Below the pieces are notes generated by a model, which made no database searches, was not told where the DNA came from, and saw only the letters and a list, made by a program, of their open reading frames with translations. Of a stretch of DNA of 64,000 nucleotides, positions 1 through 8,480 are shown one piece after another. The position numbers were made by a program, and so were the translations under genes. This DNA comes from Cyanobacteriota bacterium SRBZ.bins.94.201705 (GTDB taxonomy: Bacteria > Cyanobacteriota > Cyanobacteriia > Cyanobacteriales > Cyanobacteriaceae). How positions within the stretch are numbered: the stretch's first letter is position 1; every line of letters starts with the position of its first letter. The DNA lies in NCBI GenBank assembly GCA_030549855.1, contig JAUQQP010000044.1, positions 182,186 through 246,185 of the forward strand, written 5' to 3'.

Positions 1-1
1 G

Positions 2-361
2 CCGGGAGAAAAAGGATCAGAAATATACCAACTGGGATATTGGTTATCCTCTGCTTTGGAGAAACAAGGGGAAGAAAGAAAAATGACACTGCTGGAGAAA
101 AATTTAGTCCACAAGCATGACTACAATGAGGCAGTAAAACAACTAGGAAATATGATAAAGAGACTGGAATCAGCCCTGCAAAAACAAACAGATGATGCAG
201 AATACATTATCGAAAATCTGCAAGAAGCTAATGACCATTTTAGAGATACTCTCTCCCGTATAAAAGAATATGTAATCAAAAAACAGGGTCAGGAAGAATG
301 GGAAAAAATAGAAAAATATTTAGAGCAACAATATCCCCCTAATGGTGACAGTGGGAGGTAA
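2..361 (+). CDS. Helical protein of unknown function, 5' end off the window
   Basis: The reading frame is open from base 2, so the visible 119 residues are probably the C-terminal part of a longer protein. Internal starts (TTG at 56, or ATG at 83 after an AAGGGG-like Shine-Dalgarno) are possible. The sequence is rich in Glu, Lys and Gln with heptad-like spacing (residues about 30-100) and looks alpha-helical or coiled-coil. No membrane segment, catalytic motif or recognised domain is visible. It ends 2 bases before the next start codon, so it is probably the first gene of a three-gene operon that ends with an HNH nuclease. Function not recognised. Confidence 0.6.
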   Translation, partial: PGEKGSEIYQLGYWLSSALEKQGEERKMTLLEKNLVHKHDYNEAVKQLGNMIKRLESALQKQTDDAEYIIENLQEANDHFRDTLSRIKEYVIKKQGQEEWEKIEKYLEQQYPPNGDSGR

Positions 362-363
362 AC

Positions 364-729
364 ATGAAACTAATAGTAGAAGGGATGGATTATTTCCAGT
401 GGCGTCACAGAAATGGCCTTTACTTCAAACAATTAAACCTGAAGCAAAGAAAACAAGTTGTCCAGATGGGTTATCATAACGTGGGTTGGGAGGGGGTGCA
501 AAAATCATGGCGCATTCTTCAGGTATTCTTTGAGGAGGAAAAAAAGGTAGTAAATTTGGTAGATGTGTACCTGGAAAGAGGTGATTTATCCATGGCAATT
601 GAGCAATTGGCTATCCGCGCAGAAAACATAAATGAAATGGCAGAAAAGGGGCTCAAAAGATTAAGAAGAAGACGGAATACAACCAGGAAAAATGTTCAAC
701 GGATTCTGGAAAAATATAAACCCCTCTGA
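364..729 (+). CDS. Small basic protein of unknown function
   Basis: This 121-residue protein starts 2 bases after the preceding stop codon, which implies translational coupling. The N-terminal half has many aromatic residues. The C-terminal 35 residues are strongly basic, with an RLRRRR cluster that could bind nucleic acid (inference). I see no known fold signature, signal peptide or membrane segment. It lies between a helical protein and an HNH nuclease on the same strand with short spacings. A role in the same process is likely, but no function can be assigned. Confidence 0.65.
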   Translation: MKLIVEGMDYFQWRHRNGLYFKQLNLKQRKQVVQMGYHNVGWEGVQKSWRILQVFFEEEKKVVNLVDVYLERGDLSMAIEQLAIRAENINEMAEKGLKRLRRRRNTTRKNVQRILEKYKPL

Positions 730-763
730 TAAAGAATAATGAAGTCAAAGAGAAGGAGGGAAT

Positions 764-1258
764 ATGAAATACAAATATGACAAAAAGGTTACAGCTGTTA
801 ATACTAAACATCTATATTCGGCAGAAGAGATAAATCGAATATGGCATGAAAATAAGAATAATCCGGTCATAAAACACCCAGAAAAAGGGTGGATAAGCCC
901 ATGGGAATTACGCCAAATGCATGAGGGGAAACCCTGCCCTATTTGTGGTAAGATAATGGTCTATGGGGAAAAATATCGGACTAACTGCAAAAGGGATGCA
1001 TGGTTATCCTTTCCAAAATATAATAACGACATCCCTGTAGTGGGGGACTACTACTATCATCCCCAATATGCGACCATAGATCACATAATAAACAAAGCCC
1101 GTTGTCCTGAACTCATGTTTGAATATAGGAATCTAAGGGTAATATGTATGGCTTGTAATCTGGAAAAAGGGGATTCTAACATCGAGGATTTGGAAAGAAA
1201 TTTAGAAGAGACTATTGAGGAGGCAGAAACTGTCTTAAAGAAATGGCAACCCTTGTAA
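764..1258 (+). CDS. HNH endonuclease-like protein
   Basis: The 164 residues carry an HNH nuclease pattern: CPIC near residue 58, then a TIDHI segment (probable catalytic His preceded by Asp) near residue 105, and LRVICMACNLEKGD near residue 125. The last segment supplies the second Cys pair and the Asn/Lys-Gly of the HNH core. The two CxxC pairs should bind a structural zinc. HNH proteins cut DNA in restriction, homing, phage packaging and defence settings, and nothing here decides which. A strong AAGGAGGG ribosome site precedes the ATG. It follows two small unknown genes in the same direction. The last line of the segment overlaps no other gene. Nuclease assignment is good; biological role unknown. 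Confidence 0.8.
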   Translation: MKYKYDKKVTAVNTKHLYSAEEINRIWHENKNNPVIKHPEKGWISPWELRQMHEGKPCPICGKIMVYGEKYRTNCKRDAWLSFPKYNNDIPVVGDYYYHPQYATIDHIINKARCPELMFEYRNLRVICMACNLEKGDSNIEDLERNLEETIEEAETVLKKWQPL

Positions 1259-1338
1259 GGGGGGAGCGGGAGTTGAACCATTCGGGTTAGAATAAACCAG
1301 AAGAGAGAAGGTGCGTCAAAAGTATATCTATTCCGTAT

Positions 1339-2823
1339 ATGACTACAGCGATAAAAACTAAATATGAGGCTATTATTGGCTTGGAAACCCACTGTCAGCT
1401 GAATACCAAGAGTAAAATTTTCTGTAATTGTTCTACAGATTTTAATAGCCCTCCTAATACAAATGTGTGTCCGGTGTGTCTTGGGCATCCGGGGGTATTA
1501 CCGGTTTTGAATCAGGAAGTGTTGAATGCAGCTATTAAAATGGGATTGGCACTGAAGGGGAAAATCGCCAGATACAGCAAATTCGACCGTAAACAGTATT
1601 TTTACCCGGATTTGCCCAAGAATTACCAAATATCTCAGTATGACTTGCCTATAGTTCAAGACGGACAGCTAGAAATTGAGGTTTTTGACCCGAAGACGAA
1701 GGAAGTATACAAAAAGACAATTAGAATTACAAGGCTACACATGGAAGAGGATGCCGGCAAATTAGTCCATGCTGGCAGTGATAGACTAGCAGGATCTACC
1801 CACTCCTTAGTAGATTTTAACAGAGCGGGAGTCCCCCTATTGGAAATAGTGTCAGCCCCAGATTTGCGCAGTGGCCAAGAGGCGGCGGAATATGCTCAGG
1901 AATTGCGTCGTCTGGTGCGTTACTTGGGTATTAGCGATGGCAACATGCAAGAAGGCTCCCTCCGTTGTGATGTTAACATATCTGTGCGCCCCGTGGGCCA
2001 AAAAGAGTTCGGGGTGAAAGTGGAAATCAAAAACATGAATTCCTTTAGTGCTATCCAAAAGGCTATTGACTATGAAATCCAAAGACAAATAGAGGCATTG
2101 GAGAGGGGAGAAGAAATTGTCCAAGAAACCAGGCTGTGGGAAGAAGGCAGTCAACGCACCATCAGCATGAGGAGTAAAGAGGAATCCAGTGACTACCGTT
2201 ATTTCCCTGAACCAGACTTGCCCCCCATCATAGTCAATGATAGCCTATTAGAGGAACTAGCCAAGACCCTGCCAGAATTGCCCGCGGAAAAACGGACACG
2301 CTATCAGGAGGAGTTGGGACTTTCTGCCTATGATGCCAGAGTGCTAACCGACGACAAAGATGTTGCGCAGTATTTTGAGGCGGTAGTGGAAGCAGGCGCC
2401 AATGCAAAAAGTGCCGCCAACTGGGTAACTCAAGACATTGCCGCCTATCTAAACAGCCAACCCCATTTGACCATTAATGATCTTCCCCTCAAACCCCCTA
2501 TGTTGGCGGAGTTGATTGGCTTGATTGAAGAGGGCACTATTAGTGGCAAGATTGCTAAAGAAATACTACCAGAGTTGTTGGAAAAAGGAGGCTCTCCCAA
2601 ACAACTGGTGGAAAGCCGGGGCATGGTGACCATTTCCAACCCAGAGGAGTTAAGTGCTATCATTGACAAGGTATTGGCGGAGAATGCGGATAAGGTAGCC
2701 CAATACAAAGCCGGCAAGAAGAAACTCCAGGGCTTCTTTGTGGGCCAAATCATGAAAGCCACCGGCGGTAGGGCTGATCCAAAACTGACCAACCAAATCC
2801 TCAACGAGAAATTGGAGGCATAA
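1339..2823 (+). CDS. gatB: Asp-tRNA(Asn)/Glu-tRNA(Gln) amidotransferase subunit B
   Basis: GatB (494 residues, normal length) binds the mischarged tRNA and, with GatA and GatC, converts Glu-tRNA(Gln) to Gln-tRNA(Gln) using ammonia delivered from GatA. Visible hallmarks are the N-terminal ETHCQL stretch, the Cys-containing zinc segment (CNCSTDF, then CPVCLGHPG), HMEEDAGKL, FNRAGVPLLEIV and the C-terminal YqeY-like tail ending in a GQIMKATGGRA segment. gatA and gatC are not in the window, as usual in cyanobacteria where the subunits are dispersed. The ATG at 1339 gives the canonical N-terminus although no strong Shine-Dalgarno is seen. It converges on aroC. Confidence 0.97.
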   Translation: MTTAIKTKYEAIIGLETHCQLNTKSKIFCNCSTDFNSPPNTNVCPVCLGHPGVLPVLNQEVLNAAIKMGLALKGKIARYSKFDRKQYFYPDLPKNYQISQYDLPIVQDGQLEIEVFDPKTKEVYKKTIRITRLHMEEDAGKLVHAGSDRLAGSTHSLVDFNRAGVPLLEIVSAPDLRSGQEAAEYAQELRRLVRYLGISDGNMQEGSLRCDVNISVRPVGQKEFGVKVEIKNMNSFSAIQKAIDYEIQRQIEALERGEEIVQETRLWEEGSQRTISMRSKEESSDYRYFPEPDLPPIIVNDSLLEELAKTLPELPAEKRTRYQEELGLSAYDARVLTDDKDVAQYFEAVVEAGANAKSAANWVTQDIAAYLNSQPHLTINDLPLKPPMLAELIGLIEEGTISGKIAKEILPELLEKGGSPKQLVESRGMVTISNPEELSAIIDKVLAENADKVAQYKAGKKKLQGFFVGQIMKATGGRADPKLTNQILNEKLEA

Positions 2824-2865
2824 ATAGCCCCACCCGGTTAAGACAAGCCTTTTCCCTACCAACCC

Positions 2866-3954
2866 CTAAAAAAGACGACACTGGGCATGATGCCGGAGGA
2901 GGTGATCGCACAATACCAGGGCTACCATGGCCTCTACCATCGGTACTGCTCTGGGTAGTACACAAGGATCATGTCTGCCTTTAGCGGCCAAAACCGTTTC
3001 CTCTCCTGCGGTGGTGACGGTTTTTTGTTCCTTGCCTATAGTGGCAGTGGGTTTAAAAGCCGCCCGCAGGATTATATTTTCCCCATTGCTGATGCCTCCC
3101 TGAATTCCCCCCGAATTGTTAGTCCTAGTGCGAATATTGCCCTCCTCGTCTACATAAAACTCGTCATTGTGTTGACTGCCCGTCATCAGTGTGCCGGCAA
3201 AGCCCGAACCAATTTCAAACCCCTTAGTGGCAGGCAATGACATGATGGCCTTGGCTAAGTCTGCCTCCAACTTGTCGAATACTGGCTCTCCCAATCCTTT
3301 TGGAACATTTCGTGCTACACATTCTACTATACCTCCTAGGGAGTCCTTCTGTCTGCGGGTTTCCTCAATCAGTTGAATCATCTTCTCGGCGGCTTCACTG
3401 TCTGGGCATCTGACTATATTACTTTCCACCTGTTCCAAGGTGACGGTATCAGGATTCACATTGGCGGTAATGTGTTTGATGCTTTTCACATAGGCTACGA
3501 TTTCCACCCCCGCCAGCTGACGGAGGATTTTCTTGGCAATAGCCCCAGCGGCTACCCTGCCAATAGTCTCCCTAGCGGAGGCGCGCCCTCCTCCTTGCCA
3601 GTTGCGAATGCCGTATTTAGCATCATAGGTGGCATCAGCATGGGAGGGGCGATATTTAACTGCCATCTCCTCGTAGTCTTGGGGGCGGGTGTCCTTATTG
3701 CGCACTAAAATGGCAATAGGGGTGCCCAGGGTTTTCCCTTCAAACACGCCGGAGAGGATTTCACACAAGTCTTCTTCTTTGCGGGGGGTGGTGATTTTGC
3801 TTTGTCCTGGCTTTCTTCTATTTAACTCGAATTGGATTTCTTCGGCAGAAATTTCTATGCGGGGAGGGCACCCATCAATTACTACACCAATCCCCCCGCC
3901 ATGAGACTCGCCAAAGGTAGAAATAGTAAATAATTTACCGAATATACTACCCAT
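2866..3954 (-). CDS. aroC: Chorismate synthase
   Basis: AroC removes phosphate from 5-enolpyruvylshikimate-3-phosphate to give chorismate, the last shared step to aromatic amino acids, folates and quinones. It needs reduced FMN. The 362-residue protein has the family signatures: [10 protein letters not shown] near the N-terminus, [16 protein letters not shown], the [10 protein letters not shown] motif around residue 120, and the C-terminal [10 protein letters not shown] motif. Length is normal and it looks intact. It lies 56 bases downstream of an M20-family amidohydrolase on the same strand, so co-transcription is possible. It converges on gatB. Confidence 0.97.
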   Translation of the reverse strand: MGSIFGKLFTISTFGESHGGGIGVVIDGCPPRIEISAEEIQFELNRRKPGQSKITTPRKEEDLCEILSGVFEGKTLGTPIAILVRNKDTRPQDYEEMAVKYRPSHADATYDAKYGIRNWQGGGRASARETIGRVAAGAIAKKILRQLAGVEIVAYVKSIKHITANVNPDTVTLEQVESNIVRCPDSEAAEKMIQLIEETRRQKDSLGGIVECVARNVPKGLGEPVFDKLEADLAKAIMSLPATKGFEIGSGFAGTLMTGSQHNDEFYVDEEGNIRTRTNNSGGIQGGISNGENIILRAAFKPTATIGKEQKTVTTAGEETVLAAKGRHDPCVLPRAVPMVEAMVALVLCDHLLRHHAQCRLF

Positions 3955-4010
3955 TTGTTCCTATTGTGTTCGCCCTGTTGGCAGACAATTGCCCTTCTAC
4001 TATAATTCGG

Positions 4011-5246
4011 CTATGCCAGTTCAGGCAAGCTGGTTTGACCGAAGAATTTTTCCACACATCGGGCAAAGATTTCCACCCCCACAGACAACACCGTCTCGTC
4101 AAAGTCAAAGCGGGGGTGGTGATGGGGATAATTTAACCCCTTTTTTGGATTGGCCGCACCTAGGAAGAAATAACAACCTGGTACCTTTTGCAAGAAAAAG
4201 GACATGTCTTCCCCACCCATGGTTTGACATTCTGGCACAACCCCTAGGGGAGTTTCTACCACCGCCTCCGCTGCTTCCCTCACCAGGTGGGTTATTTGGG
4301 GGTGATTGATGACGGGGGGGTACAATTGCCAGTAGTCCAACTTGTATCTCGCCCCATGACTTTGACATACCCCCGCTATAACTTGTTCAATTCTCCGTCC
4401 CAAAAAGCCCTCCATTTGCGGGTTAAAATAACGAACAGTGCCCCTCATGGTAGCAGTGTCGGCAATGATATTACGGGCAGTGCCACCATGAAACTCCCCT
4501 ACCGTCACCACCACGCTATCTAGGGGGGAGACATTGCGGGAGACAATGGTTTGCAAGGCGTTGACCACCTGTGCCCCTACCACTACGGCATCAATGGTTT
4601 GTTCAGGCATCGCCCCATGGCCTCCCTTGCCAAAAATAGTACAGTCAAAGCATTCCACCGCTGCCATCAGTGCCCCCTCCCTCACCCCTACAGTGCCTAC
4701 TGGCAGGTTATTCCACAGGTGCAGGCCAATGATAGCAGAAACAGGTGGGTTGGATAGCACCCCCTCTTCAATCATTGGTTTAGCGCCTCCTGGGCCCTCT
4801 TCTGCCGGCTGAAAAATGATTTTTACCCTTCCACGCCATTTATCTCGGTTTTCGGCCAAATAACGGGCTATTCCTAGGGCTATGGCGGTGTGACCGTCAT
4901 GACCACAGGCGTGCATAATACCATCATGTTGCGAGCGGTAAGGCACTTCATTCTCCTCCTGCAGGGGGAGGGCATCCATATCAGCCCGAATGGCCAACAC
5001 CCTGTCATTGTCTGGGGCAGTCTCACTCTCCACTAAGGCTACTATACCGGTGTGGGCAATGCCTGTTTGGTGTTTTATCCCCCAACTAGATAGCTTCTCG
5101 CTTATAAACCTGGCTGTACCAACCTCTCTAAACCCCAACTCGGGATGTTGGTGCAGATAGCGACGCCATTTTACCAATTCCGGTTGGAGTTGGGCGATGG
5201 CTGGGCGCACTTTAAAATGGACTGGTTTAGGTATAGTCTGAGTCAT
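4011..5246 (-). CDS. M20D-family amidohydrolase / carboxypeptidase
   Basis: This 411-residue metal-dependent hydrolase belongs to the HipO/IAA-amino-acid hydrolase group (M20D), which cleaves N-acyl or N-aryl amino acids. Metal and catalytic motifs are all present: IRADMDALPLQEE, MHACGHDGHTA, FQPAEEGPGGA and MGGEDMSFF near the C-terminus. The N-terminus contains the WRRYLHQHPELGF block typical of the family. No signal peptide is visible, so it should be cytoplasmic. The natural substrate cannot be read from sequence. It lies directly upstream of aroC on the minus strand. Confidence 0.93.
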   Translation of the reverse strand: MTQTIPKPVHFKVRPAIAQLQPELVKWRRYLHQHPELGFREVGTARFISEKLSSWGIKHQTGIAHTGIVALVESETAPDNDRVLAIRADMDALPLQEENEVPYRSQHDGIMHACGHDGHTAIALGIARYLAENRDKWRGRVKIIFQPAEEGPGGAKPMIEEGVLSNPPVSAIIGLHLWNNLPVGTVGVREGALMAAVECFDCTIFGKGGHGAMPEQTIDAVVVGAQVVNALQTIVSRNVSPLDSVVVTVGEFHGGTARNIIADTATMRGTVRYFNPQMEGFLGRRIEQVIAGVCQSHGARYKLDYWQLYPPVINHPQITHLVREAAEAVVETPLGVVPECQTMGGEDMSFFLQKVPGCYFFLGAANPKKGLNYPHHHPRFDFDETVLSVGVEIFARCVEKFFGQTSLPELA

Positions 5247-5364
5247 GTTCTGGTAGAATGGCAGGGGCTTTTTTCAATTTTACAATAATTTTATTTTTTC
5301 CCCAGCCACTGTTTGCGGGAAAATTTACTTCCGTCTCCCTGCAACCTTTGTTAACACTTGCATT

Positions 5365-5392
5365 TTGACCAGGAAAAGTGAATAAATAATAT
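5365..5392 (+). promoter_or_regulatory. Candidate sigma-70 type promoter for kaiC
   Basis: A TTGACC hexamer (5365-5370) is separated by 16 bases from TAATAT (5387-5392), 40 bases before the kaiC start, in an AT-rich stretch. This matches a group 1 sigma promoter reasonably. The -10 could also be placed a base or two later. Confidence 0.4.
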
Positions 5393-5431
5393 ATTATGAT
5401 TTACTATTAACGAGACAGACAGAGAAGGTGA

Positions 5432-6952
5432 ATGAGTCCAGAAGCAGAACGCGATTTAGACGCCATTGAGAAACTAGAAACGGGCATACCGGGATTTGAC
5501 TTTCTGGCAGAGGGTGGACTGCCAAAGGGCCGCGCTACACTAGTTTCAGGTACGGCTGGTAGTGCCAAAACAGTTTTTGCTTGTCAGTTTTTAGTAGAAG
5601 GCATCAAGAGGGGGGAAAATGGAGTTTTTGTCACCTTTGAAGAATCCCCCAAAGCCATCCGCAGTAACATGAAGGGATTTGGCTGGAATATCAGAGAATG
5701 GGAAGAGAAAGGACAATGGGCATTTGTAGACGCCTCTCCTCAGCCGGGAGAAGCCCCTATGGTCAGCGGCAAATACGATTTAGGGGCTTTGATTGCCCGC
5801 ATTGAGTATGCTATCCGTAAACATTCTGCTAAACGCATCTCCCTTGACTCCCTTGGTGCTATTTTCACCCACCTCAATGACAGTGCCCAGGTGCGTAGTG
5901 ACCTATTCCGCCTTGCCTCTGCTTTGAGGGAATTGGGCGTCACCGCCGTAATGACTGCCGAAAGGACTGAAGAATACGGAGAAATCAGTCGTTACGGGGT
6001 GGAAGAATTCGTGGCTGACAATGTGGTCATCCTCCGTAACGTCCTCAGTGATGAAAAACGGCGTCGTACAATTGAAATACTGAAATACAGGGGGACAGAC
6101 CACCAAAAGGGAGAATACCCCTTCACCATTGTCAAGGGCAAGGGGATTGTGATCATCCCTCTGTCGGCCATAGAATTAGAACAACGGTCGTCCAATATCC
6201 GCATCACCTCGGGCAACAAGGAATTGGACAGGATGTGTGGTGGGGGCTTCTTCCGCGACTCCATCATTCTGGTGTCAGGGGCAACCGGCACCGGCAAAAC
6301 CCTCATGGTGACAGAATTTATGGCCGGAGGGGTGCGTAACAACGAACGTTGTCTTATTTTCGCCTTTGAGGAGAGTAGGGAACAACTTTTCCGCAATGCC
6401 ATCGGTTGGGGGGTAGACTTTGAACAAATGGAAAAAGAGGGGAAATTGAAGGTGGTTTGCCGTTACCCCGAAGCAACCGGCTTGGAAAACCACCTGATCA
6501 ACATGAAGGAGATTATCGAAGAATTCAAACCCAACCGGGTGGCAGTAGACAGTCTCTCCGCTTTGGAAAGGGTTTCCACCCTCAAAGGCTTCCGGGAGTT
6601 TATCATCGGTTTGACCTCCTTCATCAAACAAAAGGAAATCGGCGGCCTATTTACGGCTACCACCCCCACCCTCCTAGGAGGTACCTCCATCACCGAAGCC
6701 CATATCTCCACCATTACCGACTCTATTATCCTGCTCCGTTACGTGGAGATGTATGGGGAAATGCGTCGCGGTATCACCGTGTTAAAAATGCGTGGGTCCA
6801 TGCACGACAAAGATATTCGGGAGTTTACCATCGACAACAAGGGAATGCATATAGGGGCCCCCTTCCGCAATGTAACGGGAATTCTCTCTGGTACCCCTGT
6901 ATATGCTACCCAGTCAGAGGTAGAACGTCTAAGCAGTCTGTTTGAGGAATAA
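5432..6952 (+). CDS. kaiC: KaiC-family circadian clock ATPase, stand-alone and probably KaiC3-like
   Basis: A 506-residue tandem RecA-like protein. The CI domain has Walker A GTAGSAKT (residues 40-47) and the two catalytic glutamates EE (70-71). The CII domain has GATGTGKT (283-290) and EE (313-314). The autophosphorylation segment ITEAHISTITD is kept: S426 and T427 match Ser431/Thr432 of the Synechococcus protein, and T421 matches Thr426. Differences from the canonical clock protein are the unusual CI P-loop (Ser-Ala instead of Thr-Gly before Lys) and a short C-terminal tail, which removes most of the A-loop that KaiA binds. No kaiA or kaiB is adjacent. I infer an accessory KaiC3-type protein rather than the core oscillator. 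Start supported by a GAGAAGGTG ribosome site. Confidence 0.9.
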   Translation: MSPEAERDLDAIEKLETGIPGFDFLAEGGLPKGRATLVSGTAGSAKTVFACQFLVEGIKRGENGVFVTFEESPKAIRSNMKGFGWNIREWEEKGQWAFVDASPQPGEAPMVSGKYDLGALIARIEYAIRKHSAKRISLDSLGAIFTHLNDSAQVRSDLFRLASALRELGVTAVMTAERTEEYGEISRYGVEEFVADNVVILRNVLSDEKRRRTIEILKYRGTDHQKGEYPFTIVKGKGIVIIPLSAIELEQRSSNIRITSGNKELDRMCGGGFFRDSIILVSGATGTGKTLMVTEFMAGGVRNNERCLIFAFEESREQLFRNAIGWGVDFEQMEKEGKLKVVCRYPEATGLENHLINMKEIIEEFKPNRVAVDSLSALERVSTLKGFREFIIGLTSFIKQKEIGGLFTATTPTLLGGTSITEAHISTITDSIILLRYVEMYGEMRRGITVLKMRGSMHDKDIREFTIDNKGMHIGAPFRNVTGILSGTPVYATQSEVERLSSLFEE

Positions 6953-6953
6953 T

Positions 6954-7571
6954 ATGGAACTGGAAGTCCTCTCCACTCAACCCAGTAATGGACAACCGCC
7001 AGAATTGGTCTTTGTCCTGCTACACGGCTGGGGCGCTAATTACCGTGATTTGATGCCCCTCACCCCCATGCTTAATCTGCCGTCCTGTCTTTTCCTCTTC
7101 CCTAATGCCCCCTTCCCCCACCCCCATGTCTCCGGCGGCAGGGCTTGGTATGCCCTAGAAAACGACAATGAAGGGTTGGAAGAAAGTGCTCAAGCCCTCT
7201 ACCGCTGGTTGTTATCCCTGGAAGACACCACCGGGGTGCCTCTGGCCAAGACTTTTCTGGGGGGCTTTTCCCAAGGAGGCGCTATGAGTCTGGATGTGGG
7301 ACTTCAATTGCCTTTAGCCGGTGTTGTCTGTCTCAGCGGCTACCTCCACTTCCAGCCTACCACTGACCGTCATCCCTTCCCCCCCACCCTCCTCTGCCAT
7401 GGCACCCTCGATAATGTTGTCCCTATTTCCGCTGCCCGCGTAGCCAAGGAAACTCTAGAAAAGGTGGGCGTCTCCGTCCAATACCATGAGTTTGACATCG
7501 GCCATGAGATCATCCCTGCCGAAGCCGATTTAATCCACGACTTTGTCCTTCAGCAACTTAAAAAATCTTAA
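6954..7571 (+). CDS. Phospholipase/carboxylesterase-family alpha/beta hydrolase
   Basis: This 205-residue serine hydrolase resembles YpfH/acyl-protein thioesterase-like carboxylesterases. The oxyanion region HGWGAN is near the N-terminus, the nucleophile elbow is GFSQGG, and the remaining triad residues fit the HGTLDNVVP Asp and the C-terminal GHEI His. The ATG at 6954 is preferred over an upstream TTG at 6942: it lies one base after the kaiC stop with a GAGGA site inside the end of kaiC, so translation is probably coupled to kaiC. A function in clock signalling is not implied. The substrate is unknown. Confidence 0.88.
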   Translation: MELEVLSTQPSNGQPPELVFVLLHGWGANYRDLMPLTPMLNLPSCLFLFPNAPFPHPHVSGGRAWYALENDNEGLEESAQALYRWLLSLEDTTGVPLAKTFLGGFSQGGAMSLDVGLQLPLAGVVCLSGYLHFQPTTDRHPFPPTLLCHGTLDNVVPISAARVAKETLEKVGVSVQYHEFDIGHEIIPAEADLIHDFVLQQLKKS

Positions 7572-7572
7572 T

Positions 7573-7597
7573 ATAAACCGGGGCTGATTCGGTTTAT
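7573..7597 (+). terminator. Inverted repeat after the esterase gene
   Basis: ATAAACCG (7573-7580) and CGGTTTAT (7590-7597) form a perfect 8-bp stem with a 9-base loop directly after the esterase stop. There is no following T-run, so it is a weak intrinsic terminator or an operator-like palindrome. Confidence 0.35.
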
Positions 7598-7672
7598 GGT
7601 TAAAGATTAGCAATAGCTTTATTGTAAAGTTTTGTTGACAAAATTAAAGCAGGACGAGGAAATAAAGCAACC

Positions 7673-8401
7673 ATGAGCGTGAATCTAGCCACGATGCTGA
7701 GGGAAGGTACCAAGAAATCCCATACCATGGCCGAGAATATGGGGTTTATCAAGTGCTTCCTTAAGGGGGTAGTTGAAAAAAATTCCTATCGCAAGCTGGT
7801 AGCTAATTTATACTTTGTCTACGGGGCAATGGAAGAGGAAATGGAAAAGTTACAAAACCATCCCATAGTAGGCAAAATCTACTTCCCCGAATTGAATCGA
7901 CAACCCAGTTTGGCCAAAGACTTACAGTACTACTACGGGAGTACCTGGAAAAACGAAATTCAGATTAGCCCCGCAGGACAAAAGTATGTAAACAGAATTC
8001 GGGAAATTGCCCTCCATAGTCCAGAATTGTTTGTAGCCCACTCTTACACCCGTTATTTAGGGGATTTATCCGGTGGTCAAATTCTCAAGACTATTGCCCA
8101 AAAGGCCATGAATTTGAATGGCCAGGGCACTGCTTTTTACGAATTCGAGCAAATTAGTGATGAGAAGGCTTTTAAAAACAAATATCGTCAAGCCCTCAAC
8201 GAATTGCCCGTAGACGAAGCCACTGCAAAAAGGATTGTGGATGAGGCCAACTATGCCTTCAAATTGAACATGGACATGTTTAAGGAATTAGAGGGCAATC
8301 TCATCCTCGCCATTGGGAAAATGCTGTTTAACACTCTTACCTCCCGTCGTCGTCGTGGCAGCACAGAGTCTGAAGAAGGGGAATTAGCTACTGCTGAATA
8401 A
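7673..8401 (+). CDS. ho1: Heme oxygenase (biliverdin-producing)
   Basis: Heme oxygenase opens heme to biliverdin IXalpha, CO and iron using ferredoxin. Biliverdin then feeds phycocyanobilin synthesis for phycobilisomes and phytochromes. The 242-residue protein has the proximal-His region near the N-terminus (REGTKKSHTMAE), the YFVYGAMEEEM helix and the distal-helix signature YTRYLGDLSGGQ. Length is that of cyanobacterial HO1. The last 20 residues are a polar, Arg-rich then acidic tail that looks disordered. It lies about 1.3 kb from cpcG (convergent, across the cysteine desulfurase), which fits a pigment-related neighbourhood. Confidence 0.97.
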   Translation: MSVNLATMLREGTKKSHTMAENMGFIKCFLKGVVEKNSYRKLVANLYFVYGAMEEEMEKLQNHPIVGKIYFPELNRQPSLAKDLQYYYGSTWKNEIQISPAGQKYVNRIREIALHSPELFVAHSYTRYLGDLSGGQILKTIAQKAMNLNGQGTAFYEFEQISDEKAFKNKYRQALNELPVDEATAKRIVDEANYAFKLNMDMFKELEGNLILAIGKMLFNTLTSRRRRGSTESEEGELATAE

Positions 8402-8423
8402 GTTTAAGGGGAAGCAGGAGGAC

Positions 8424-8480
8424 ATGAGATACAATGAAAATAATCTGGTGTGTCTACCCCTTCCTGTTTCCCCCCTATGA
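8424..8480 (+). CDS. Possible 18-residue leader peptide ahead of the cysteine desulfurase
   Basis: An ATG at 8424 just after an AGGAGG sequence (8416-8421) opens an 18-codon frame. Its TGA (8478-8480) overlaps the desulfurase ATG as ATGA, a standard coupling arrangement. The spacing from AGGAGG to this ATG is very short (2 bases). A second ATG at 8434, better spaced, opens a 24-codon frame in another phase that also overlaps the desulfurase start. Neither has been shown to be translated; low confidence. Confidence 0.25.
   Translation: MRYNENNLVCLPLPVSPL

Noticed and set aside
1255..1295. tRNA T-arm-like sequence (GGTTCAACTCC on the minus strand)
   Set aside because: The flanking stem does not pair and no acceptor, D or anticodon arm can be placed within 75 bases.
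5740..6714. Antisense frames inside kaiC
   Set aside because: They are shadows of kaiC codon usage, with no independent start signals.
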